From positions 1 to 5,462 of the forward strand of contig JBHHXI010000165.1 in NCBI GenBank assembly GCA_046756945.1: DNA of 5,462 nt, written 5' to 3'. Made by a program: the position numbers and the translations under genes. The notes under the pieces are model-generated. The model was not told the origin of the DNA and made no database searches. It worked only from the letters and a program-made list of their open reading frames with translations. This document shows positions 1 to 4,746 of the stretch, piece by piece (position 1 is the stretch's first letter; every line of letters begins with the position of its first letter). This DNA comes from JACZQZ01 sp046756945 (GTDB lineage: Bacteria; Pseudomonadota; Alphaproteobacteria; Rhodospirillales; 2-02-FULL-58-16).

Positions 1-322
1 CCGCCATCATCGCCTCCAGCCGGCGCAGGTAACGGTCCGTGCGCCAGTCCTTGGCCATCTCCACGCAGGCCCGGGTGAGCTGGCCGCGGTATTGCTCGAG
101 CTTGCCTTCGAGCCGCTCGAACAGGGTGAAGGCGTCGGCGGTGGCGCCGGCGAAACCGGCGATCACCGAGCCGTCGCCCAGCCGGCGTACCTTTTTCGCG
201 TTGGCCTTGACCACCGTTTCGCCCAGGGTCACCTGCCCGTCGCCGGCGATGACGACGGATTTTCCCTTGCGCACCGAGAGGATGGTGGTGCCGTGCCAGA
301 GGTCTTCGCTGCCGTATGCCAT
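1..322 (-). CDS. hslV: HslV, ATP-dependent protease proteolytic subunit (partial, N-terminal 107 residues)
   Basis: HslV is the threonine peptidase of the cytoplasmic HslUV (ClpYQ) protease; its two stacked hexamers degrade unfolded and regulatory proteins fed by the HslU ATPase. Seen here: a short propeptide (residues 1-11) followed by TTIL, so the mature enzyme would begin at Thr12, the catalytic nucleophile. Counting from Thr12, family residues Asp17 and Lys33 fall on Asp28 and Lys44 as expected. Other signatures are GDGQVTLG (27-34), GFAGATADAFTLFERLE in the middle, and KDWRTDR near the visible end. The ATG at 322 is preceded by AGGG at good spacing. Family length is about 175-185 residues, so roughly 70 are missing off the left edge; hslU is usually the next gene but is not visible. 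It is divergent from hisB and has a heat-shock-like promoter. Identification is very secure. Confidence 0.97.
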   Translation of the reverse strand, partial: MAYGSEDLWHGTTILSVRKGKSVVIAGDGQVTLGETVVKANAKKVRRLGDGSVIAGFAGATADAFTLFERLEGKLEQYRGQLTRACVEMAKDWRTDRYLRRLEAMMA

Positions 323-393
323 GATGCCCTGCGTGTCCGGAAAAACAGGGGCGCATGCGGCGCCCGCGGCCCGGGACCATACCCGGCGGTTCC

Positions 394-410
394 GGCCTAT
401 GAAGTAGGCC
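394..410. repeat. 17-bp inverted repeat over the hslV -10 region
   Basis: GGCCTA and TAGGCC form a perfect 6-bp inverted repeat around the 5-nt loop TGAAG. It covers the proposed hslV -10 hexamer (402-407) and the expected start site. It could be an operator or a hairpin at the 5' end of the transcript; chance is also possible in DNA this rich in GC. Confidence 0.4.
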
Positions 411-430
411 TGGGAAGTCGCCCGGTCAAG
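402..430 (-). promoter_or_regulatory. Candidate RpoH (heat-shock) promoter for hslV
   Basis: Read on the minus strand, CTTGAC (430-425) is followed by a 17-nt spacer and CTACTT (407-402). This is close to the alphaproteobacterial RpoH pattern as I know it, CTTGAC-N17-CTATAT-like. Transcription would start near 395, giving a leader of about 73 nt before the hslV ATG at 322. hslVU is a classical heat-shock operon, which supports the call. The -10 half is imperfect, so a housekeeping or mixed promoter is possible. Confidence 0.55.
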
Positions 431-434
431 GCCG

Positions 435-451
435 GCCGCCGTATGGGCGGC
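435..451. repeat. 17-bp inverted repeat in the hslV-hisB spacer
   Basis: GCCGCC and GGCGGC flank the 5-nt loop GTATG. It lies just upstream of the proposed hslV -35 element (425-430). The arm and loop sizes match the repeats at 394-410 and 527-543, though the sequences differ. Its function is unknown. Confidence 0.3.
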
Positions 452-526
452 ACCGGCGCGCCGTCTTCCGGCCGTCCGGTGCGCGCGGAAATCGCGGTCC
501 CGGTTCCCGTTGGCGTTTCCCGTGGC

Positions 527-543
527 GCGGACTGGCGGTCCGC
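527..543. repeat. 17-bp inverted repeat upstream of hisB
   Basis: GCGGAC and GTCCGC flank the 5-nt loop TGGCG. The repeat overlaps the candidate hisB -35 hexamer (532-537), the place where a repressor site would be expected. No known operator consensus is recognised in it. Confidence 0.35.
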
Positions 544-561
544 CGTCGTTCCTGTTACAAG
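532..561 (+). promoter_or_regulatory. Weak candidate promoter for the his operon
   Basis: CTGGCG (532-537) and TACAAG (556-561) are 18 nt apart and match the sigma-70 hexamers at about 3/6 and 4/6 positions. Transcription would start near 568, about 23 nt before the hisB ATG. It is the best candidate seen in the spacer, but the match is poor and the true start could lie elsewhere between 430 and 590. Confidence 0.25.
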
Positions 562-590
562 GACCGGCGGATTTCAACCGGGGACGCGCC

Positions 591-1190
591 ATGCGCAAGG
601 CCACCGTCGAGCGCAAAACCAAGGAGACCCAAATCACCGTGACCGTCGACCTTGACGGCAGCGGCCGCTATGACGTCGACACGGGCATCGGTTTCCTCGA
701 TCACATGCTCGAGCAACTGGCGCGCCACAGTCTCATGGACCTCGCGGTGAAGGCCACCGGCGACCTCCAAATCGACTTCCACCACACCACCGAGGACACC
801 GGGATCGTCATCGGCCAGGCGGTCAAGCAGGCCCTTGGCGAGGCCCAGGGAATCAAACGCTTCGGGTCCGCGTTGATCCCCATGAACGAAACCCTGACGC
901 GGGTGGCGCTCGACGCCGTGGACCGCCCCTACCTGATCTGGCGGGTGGTCTTCACCCAGCCCAAGCTCGGCGAGATGGATACCGAGCTGTTCAAGGAGTG
1001 GTTCCAGGCCTTTTCCCAGCACGCGGGGCTGACCCTGCACGTGCAGAACCTGTATGGCGAGAACAGCCACCACATCGTCGAGTCCTGTTTCAAGGGCCTG
1101 GCCCGGGCGCTGCGCGAGGCGTTGGAGATCGACCCCCGCGGCGCCGGCGCGGTGCCGTCCACCAAGGGGGTGCTGGGCGGTTCGCTGTGA
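591..1190 (+). CDS. hisB: HisB, imidazoleglycerol-phosphate dehydratase (monofunctional)
   Basis: It dehydrates imidazole-glycerol phosphate to imidazole-acetol phosphate, a late step of histidine synthesis, as a cytoplasmic manganese-dependent 24-mer. The 199-residue protein is full length for the monofunctional type, with no histidinol phosphatase domain. Signatures seen: GIGFLDHMLEQLARHSL (32-48), HHTTED (64-69), GENSHHIVESCFK (156-168) and PSTKG (189-193). The two histidine-rich motifs supply the metal ligands. The frame is open upstream to a TTG at 510, but the ATG at 591 fits the family N-terminus (MRKATVERKTKET) and follows GGGGA with 6 nt spacing. It is the first gene of the operon; the DUF2628 gene starts 16 nt downstream. 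One oddity is PMNE at 97-100, where relatives I recall have PMDE. Identification is secure. Confidence 0.97.
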   Translation: MRKATVERKTKETQITVTVDLDGSGRYDVDTGIGFLDHMLEQLARHSLMDLAVKATGDLQIDFHHTTEDTGIVIGQAVKQALGEAQGIKRFGSALIPMNETLTRVALDAVDRPYLIWRVVFTQPKLGEMDTELFKEWFQAFSQHAGLTLHVQNLYGENSHHIVESCFKGLARALREALEIDPRGAGAVPSTKGVLGGSL

Positions 1191-1206
1191 TCTGACACCG
1201 GGAGCC

Positions 1207-1599
1207 ATGCGCCTTTATACCGTTCACGTCCGCCGCCATGACCCGGATGCCGACAGCAATCTCGTCCTGATCAAGGAGGGTTTCTGTTGGCCGGCGTTCT
1301 TCCTGGGGCCCCTGTGGGCCCTGTGGCACCGGCTGTGGCTGGCGGCCCTGGTGCTGTTGGTGGCCGAGCTGGCCTTGGGCGGGGTGGGGATGCTGTTGGG
1401 CCTGGACGAGCTCGGCCAGGGCGCGGTATCGGTCGGCTTCGCCGCGATCGTCGGCGTCGTCGCCAACGATCTCCGGCGCCGCGGGCTCGCCCGCCGGCAC
1501 TTCACCCTTGCCGCGGTGGTCTCGGCCGCCGGACGCGAGGCCGCCGAATGGCGCTTCCTCGACGGCGAGCCGGCGTTGGCGGCGGAACTCAGCCGATGA
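1207..1599 (+). CDS. DUF2628 family small membrane protein within the his operon
   Basis: A 130-residue protein of unknown function resembling DUF2628 family proteins that occur between hisB and hisH in many alphaproteobacteria. Seen: a conserved-looking N-terminus (MRLYTVHVRRH, then LVLIKEGFCWPAFFLGPLWALWHRLW at 19-44, split as two adjoining motifs), two likely membrane helices at about 43-65 and 70-86, and a basic stretch NDLRRRGLARRH (87-98) that should lie on the cytoplasmic side. The Phe/Trp-rich segment at 26-44 may be interfacial or a short re-entrant helix. There is no signal peptide and no catalytic motif. The ATG at 1207 follows GGGAG with 2 nt between; its last codons overlap the hisH start as ATGA, so translation of the two is probably coupled. 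Family membership is likely; its role in histidine metabolism is unproven. Confidence 0.85.
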   Translation: MRLYTVHVRRHDPDADSNLVLIKEGFCWPAFFLGPLWALWHRLWLAALVLLVAELALGGVGMLLGLDELGQGAVSVGFAAIVGVVANDLRRRGLARRHFTLAAVVSAAGREAAEWRFLDGEPALAAELSR

Positions 1600-2240
1600 G
1601 CGTCGTCATCATCGATTACGGATCGGGCAACCTGCGCTCCGCCGCCAAGGCCTTCGAACACGCCGCCGCCGCCGCCGGGCTCGACCTCACGGTGGACGTC
1701 ACCGCCCGCGCCGACGATGTCGCGAGGGCGAGCCACGTGGTGCTGCCCGGCGTCGGCGCCTTCGCCGACTGCAAGCAGGGCCTGGAGGCCCTTCCCGGCA
1801 TGGTCGACGCCCTGGAAAGGGCGGTGGTCGGGCAGGCCAGGCCGTTCCTCGGCATCTGCGTCGGCATGCAGCTTATGGCCGCCACCGGGCGCGAACACGG
1901 TGAGCACGCGGGCCTGGGATGGATCCCCGGCGAGGTCGTGGCCCTGGAGCCGGCCGACCCGTCCCTCAAGATTCCGCACATGGGCTGGAACGAGCTGTGC
2001 CTGACGGAGCCCGGCCATGCGGTCTTCGAAGGCCTTGCCGCCGGTTCGCACGCCTACTTCGTGCATTCGTACGGCTTCGCCTGCGCCGATGCGGACCACG
2101 TGCTGGCCACCGTCGAGTACGGAGGCCCGGTTACCGCCGTGATCGGGCGCGACAACATGGTCGGAACCCAGTTCCACCCGGAGAAAAGCCAGGCCACGGG
2201 GCTGCGCCTGATCACCAATTTCCTGAAATGGCGCCCGTAA
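1596..2240 (+). CDS. hisH: HisH, glutaminase subunit of imidazole-glycerol phosphate synthase
   Basis: This class I glutamine amidotransferase hydrolyses glutamine and passes ammonia through the HisF barrel. The 214-residue length is normal. Seen: IIDYGSGNLRS at the N-terminus, LPGVGAFADC (50-59), the nucleophile elbow GICVGMQ with Cys88, PHMGWN (127-132), and TQFHPEKS with His194 and Glu196 completing the Cys-His-Glu triad. The ATG overlaps the stop of the DUF2628 gene (ATGA), so it probably relies on coupled translation. A (GCC)5 run at 1662-1676 encodes five alanines (23-27), a minor low-complexity expansion in a helix. hisF, its partner, lies two genes downstream. Identification is secure. 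Confidence 0.97.
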   Translation: MSVVIIDYGSGNLRSAAKAFEHAAAAAGLDLTVDVTARADDVARASHVVLPGVGAFADCKQGLEALPGMVDALERAVVGQARPFLGICVGMQLMAATGREHGEHAGLGWIPGEVVALEPADPSLKIPHMGWNELCLTEPGHAVFEGLAAGSHAYFVHSYGFACADADHVLATVEYGGPVTAVIGRDNMVGTQFHPEKSQATGLRLITNFLKWRP

Positions 2241-2270
2241 GGAACGGGTGCGGATAGTATCGGCATCGAA

Positions 2271-3005
2271 ATGATATTCTTTCCCGCCATCGATCTCAAG
2301 GAAGGCCAATGCGTGCGGCTGGTGCGCGGCGACATGAGCCAGGCCACCGTTTTCAACACCGATCCCGCGGCCCAGGCCCGCATCTTCATGGACTCCGGAT
2401 GCGAATGGCTGCATGTGGTCGATCTGGACGGCGCCATCCTCGGCCGCCCGGTCAACACGGACGCCGTCCTCTCCATCCTGGAGGCCGTGGATATCCCGGT
2501 GCAGCTCGGCGGCGGCATTCGCCACCTGGAGACGGTGGCCCACTGGCTGAACAGCGGCGTGCGGCGGGTCATCCTGGGCACCGCGGCGCTGCACGATCCG
2601 GATCTGGTAAAGGAGGCCTGCCACCGGCATCCGGGCCGGGTGGCCGTGGGGATCGACGCCGCCGACGGCTTCGTGGCCGTCGAGGGCTGGGCCGAGGTCT
2701 CCGAGATGAAGGCCCTGGACCTGGCGCTCGAGTTCGAGGACGCCGGCGTCGCCGCCATCATCTACACCGATATCGACCGGGACGGCGTCATGGAGGGCCT
2801 CGACATCGGGGCCGCCCTGGTGCTCGCCGGCGCCGTCTCGACACCGGTCATCGCCGCCGGCGGCGTGTCGTCGATGGCGGAATTGCGCGAACTGAAAGAG
2901 ACCGCGGAGGGCGCGCTGGAAGGCGTCATCAGCGGCCGCGCCATCTACGACGGCCAGATCGACCCGGCGGCGGCGGCGGCGCTTCTCAGGGGGGCGCCCT
3001 CGTGA
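2271..3005 (+). CDS. hisA: HisA, ProFAR isomerase (phosphoribosylformimino-AICAR-P isomerase)
   Basis: It catalyses the Amadori isomerisation of ProFAR to PRFAR in the cytoplasm; a (beta/alpha)8 barrel related to HisF. The 244-residue length is normal. Seen: PAIDLK with catalytic Asp8, LHVVDLDGA (47-55), QLGGGIR (78-84), the second catalytic acid Asp129 in GIDAADG, the active-site Thr166 in YTDIDRDG, and the phosphate-binding AAGGVSS and ISGRAIYDG near the end. The position two after Asp129 is Ala131, where most relatives I know have Arg (DxR). The ATG at 2271 matches the family start; no in-frame start exists in the 30-nt gap to hisH, and the only SD-like bases (AAGGAA, 2239-2244) are too far away, so initiation looks weak or relies on re-initiation. 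Identification is secure. Confidence 0.96.
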   Translation: MIFFPAIDLKEGQCVRLVRGDMSQATVFNTDPAAQARIFMDSGCEWLHVVDLDGAILGRPVNTDAVLSILEAVDIPVQLGGGIRHLETVAHWLNSGVRRVILGTAALHDPDLVKEACHRHPGRVAVGIDAADGFVAVEGWAEVSEMKALDLALEFEDAGVAAIIYTDIDRDGVMEGLDIGAALVLAGAVSTPVIAAGGVSSMAELRELKETAEGALEGVISGRAIYDGQIDPAAAAALLRGAPS

Positions 3006-3027
3006 GCCGGCTTAAGGGCATAGGGAG

Positions 3028-3792
3028 ATGCTGAAGGCGAGGATCATTCCGTGCCTGGACGTGGACCGGGGCCGCGTCGTCAAGGGCGTGAACTTCGTCG
3101 ACCTGGTGGACGCGGGCGACCCGGTGGAGCAGGCCCGTATCTATGACCGCGAAGGGGCGGACGAGCTGTGCTTTCTCGACATCACGGCCAGCCACGAGGA
3201 CCGGGACACCATTTTCGACGTGGTCGGGCACACCGCCGAACAGTGTTTCATGCCCTTGACCGTGGGCGGCGGCGTGCGCACCACCGACGATATCCGCAAG
3301 CTGCTCCTGGCCGGCGCCGACAAGGTCTCGATCAACACGGCGGCGGTGAAGGAGCCGGAATTCGTGCGCCGGGCGGCCGAGAAGTTCGGCAGCCAGTGCA
3401 TCGTCGTTTCCATCGACGCCAAGACGGCCACCGCGGGCCGGTTCGAGGTCTACACCCACGGCGGCCGCAGGCCCTCCGGGCTCGACGCCGTGCAATGGGC
3501 CAGGCGCATGGCCGAATACGGGTCCGGCGAAATCCTGCTCACGTCGATGGACCGGGACGGCACCAAATTGGGGTTCGATATCCCGCTCACCGCCGCCGTC
3601 GCCGCCGCCGTGACCGTGCCGGTGATCGCCTCGGGCGGCGTCGGCACGCTGGACCATCTGGTGGAGGGCATCGTCGCCGGCCACGCGTCCGCCGTTCTGG
3701 CGGCCTCGATCTTTCATTTCGGCACCTATACGATTAGCCAGGCCAAGGCCCACATGAAGGCGGCCGGCGTGCCCATACGCGACGAATCTTAA
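3028..3792 (+). CDS. hisF: HisF, cyclase subunit of imidazole-glycerol phosphate synthase
   Basis: It combines ammonia from HisH with PRFAR to give imidazole-glycerol phosphate and AICAR, the latter returning to purine synthesis. The 254-residue (beta/alpha)8 barrel is full length. Seen: IIPCLDV with catalytic Asp11, VKGVNFVDL, LDITAS, PLTVGGGVRT (76-85), VVSIDAK with catalytic Asp130, LLTSMDRDGT and IASGGVG. Gate residues of the ammonia channel known from Thermotoga (Arg5, Glu46, Lys99) are at the same numbers here, and the fourth is Glu168. The SD is AAGGG at 3014-3018, 9 nt from the ATG; AGGGAG abutting the ATG is too close to act. The stop codon overlaps the hisE SD. Identification is secure. 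Confidence 0.98.
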   Translation: MLKARIIPCLDVDRGRVVKGVNFVDLVDAGDPVEQARIYDREGADELCFLDITASHEDRDTIFDVVGHTAEQCFMPLTVGGGVRTTDDIRKLLLAGADKVSINTAAVKEPEFVRRAAEKFGSQCIVVSIDAKTATAGRFEVYTHGGRRPSGLDAVQWARRMAEYGSGEILLTSMDRDGTKLGFDIPLTAAVAAAVTVPVIASGGVGTLDHLVEGIVAGHASAVLAASIFHFGTYTISQAKAHMKAAGVPIRDES

Positions 3793-3805
3793 GGAGTGAA
3801 CCCGG

Positions 3806-4144
3806 ATGGCGGACAAGCCTGCCGACAGCGCCGTCCTCGAGCGCCTGTTCGAGGTCATCAGGAGCCGCCGCGGCGGCGACGTCGACCAGTCGTACACGGC
3901 GGGGCTGTTCGCCGACGGAATCGGCGCCATCACCCAGAAGTTCGGCGAAGAGGCGGTGGAGACGATCGTGGCGGCGCTTCAACAGTCCCCGGCCGAAGTG
4001 ACCGGCGAAAGCGCCGATCTGCTGTACCACCTTTTAGTGCTGTGGGCCGAGGCGGGAATCGAACCGGCCGACGTGTGGGCCGAGCTCCAGCGCCGCGAGG
4101 GCACCTCGGGCCTGGCCGAGAAAAAAACGCGATCCGAACCGTGA
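3806..4144 (+). CDS. hisE: HisE, phosphoribosyl-ATP pyrophosphatase
   Basis: It hydrolyses phosphoribosyl-ATP to phosphoribosyl-AMP and pyrophosphate, the second step of the pathway, as a cytoplasmic all-alpha enzyme of the MazG-like superfamily. It is a separate 112-residue protein, not fused to HisI. Seen: SYTAGLF (29-35), QKFGEEAVET (44-53) with Glu48, Glu49 and Glu52, and ESADLLYHLLVL (68-79) with Glu68 and Asp71; these acids form the Mg-binding EExxE...ExxD set. The C-terminus REGTSGLAEKKTR is typical. A strong SD, AAGGAG (3791-3796), overlaps the hisF stop and sits 9 nt from the ATG. hisI is not in the window. Identification is secure. Confidence 0.96.
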   Translation: MADKPADSAVLERLFEVIRSRRGGDVDQSYTAGLFADGIGAITQKFGEEAVETIVAALQQSPAEVTGESADLLYHLLVLWAEAGIEPADVWAELQRREGTSGLAEKKTRSEP

Positions 4145-4159
4145 GAGGGAAATTCACCC

Positions 4160-4528
4160 ATGGCTTATGATACCGACAACGTGTTCGCCAAGATCCTGCG
4201 TGGCGAAATTCCGTGTGAGACGATCTACGAGGACGAATTCGCGATCGCGTTCGACGACATCAACCCCCAGTCGCCGGTGCACGTGCTGGTGCTTCCCAAG
4301 GGGGAGTACGTGTCCATGGACGATTTCACCGCCAACGCCTCCAATGCCGAGGTCGCGGGATTCTTCCGCGCCGTCGGCGCCGTGGCGCGGCAGCTGGACG
4401 TGGTCGGGAACGGGTACAGAATCCTCGCCAACCACGGACGCGATGCCCACCAGGAGGTGCCCCACTTCCACATGCACATCTTCGCCGGCCGGGACCTGGG
4501 CCCGATGATCCGGCGCCCGCGTCCTTAA
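4160..4528 (+). CDS. HIT family (histidine triad) nucleotide-binding protein
   Basis: A 122-residue cytoplasmic HIT protein, probably a HinT-like nucleoside phosphoramidase or adenylyl hydrolase. Seen: NVFAKILRGEIPCETIYED at the N-terminus, a central DINPQSPVHVLVLPK (33-47), and the triad VPHFHMHIFAG with His102, His104 and His106, followed by GRDLGPM. The preceding GRDAHQEVPHFH has His97 where many HinT proteins have Gly, a style I associate with alphaproteobacterial members. AGAGGGA at 4144-4150 lies 9 nt before the ATG. It is 15 nt from hisE, so co-transcription with the his genes is likely; HIT genes after hisE are common in this group. The natural substrate is not known. A link to AICAR or adenylated by-products of the pathway is speculation. 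Confidence 0.93.
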   Translation: MAYDTDNVFAKILRGEIPCETIYEDEFAIAFDDINPQSPVHVLVLPKGEYVSMDDFTANASNAEVAGFFRAVGAVARQLDVVGNGYRILANHGRDAHQEVPHFHMHIFAGRDLGPMIRRPRP

Positions 4529-4544
4529 CTGCGCGTCGGGCCGG

Positions 4545-4558
4545 TGGCCTTACGGCCA
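4545..4558. repeat. Small hairpin after the HIT gene
   Basis: TGGCC and GGCCA pair around the loop TTAC, 17 nt after the HIT stop codon. It could protect the 3' end of the his transcript, but no T tract follows (the next bases are TGGGGGGG), so it is not a standard intrinsic terminator. Confidence 0.35.
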
Positions 4559-4559
4559 T

Positions 4560-4674
4560 GGGGGGGCTCCGCCCCCCACACCCCCCGCCAGGGGTTTAAA
4601 CCCCCTGGACCCCATTAGTCGGGTTCCACGGGCCGGCGCCCCTTGGTGGGGATAAAAAGGGGCAACGCCCCTTT
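4560..4674. repeat. Cluster of GC-rich palindromes, probable intergenic repeat element
   Basis: Three palindromes follow one another: a 7-bp stem of GGGGGGC/GCCCCCC (4561-4577, loop TCC); an imperfect one with arms CCAGGGG (4588-4594) and CCCCCTGG (4601-4608) around TTTAAA; and an 8-bp stem AAAGGGGC/GCCCCTTT (4656-4674, loop AAC). Between them is a less structured stretch, GGACCCCATTAGTCGGGTTCC. No coding frame with family character crosses it. It resembles multi-copy palindromic elements found between genes in GC-rich proteobacteria, but copy number cannot be judged from this window. Confidence 0.6.
4652..4674 (-). terminator. Rho-independent terminator for the minus-strand gene
   Basis: On the minus strand the transcript would read AAAGGGGC, loop GTT, GCCCCTTT, then TTA: an 8-bp GC-rich stem ending in a run of five T (bases 4658-4654). 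It lies about 70 nt past the stop codon of the unknown gene at 4747. On the plus strand only three T follow the stem, so any action on the his transcript would be weaker. Confidence 0.65.
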
Positions 4675-4700
4675 GACCTCCCCGTGCCGGCGCGCGGCCG

Positions 4701-4733
4701 TTCCGGGACCGGAATTATTTCGGATTCGAAATA
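4701..4733. repeat. Two adjacent hairpins in an AT-rich patch
   Basis: TTCCG/CGGAA (4701-4714) is followed at once by a perfect 7-bp stem TATTTCG/CGAAATA (4716-4733, loop GATT). The second ends 13 nt from the stop of the minus-strand gene. Its AT content stands out from the surroundings. The pair could serve as a transcript end or a protein site; no function is assigned. Confidence 0.35.
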
Positions 4734-4746
4734 GCGTGACGGCGGA

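Noticed and set aside
510..590. Extension of hisB to a TTG start at 510 (27 extra residues)
   Set aside because: The extra residues do not look like HisB, the ATG at 591 has an SD, and 591 gives the normal family length; the extension would also run over the promoter candidate.
431..590. Histidine leader peptide or attenuator before hisB
   Set aside because: No short frame with a run of His codons and no terminator/antiterminator pair was seen in the leader.
555..1208. Long minus-strand frames opposite hisB
   Set aside because: They are GC-driven shadows of a secure gene, with no family motif.
1661..1677. (GCC)5 run in hisH and (CGG)5 run in hisA (2965-2979) as possible microsatellites
   Set aside because: Both encode alanine stretches in frame and are short; they fit the GC-rich codon bias.
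1224..2630. 468-codon minus-strand frame spanning DUF2628, hisH and part of hisA
   Set aside because: It runs antisense to three recognised genes and is rich in Gly, His, Arg and Ala; its length is explained by high GC and the codon bias of the true genes.
4529..4746. CRISPR array, tRNA or insertion sequence remnant in the convergent spacer
   Set aside because: No regularly spaced direct repeats, no cloverleaf and no transposase-like frame; only palindromes are present.
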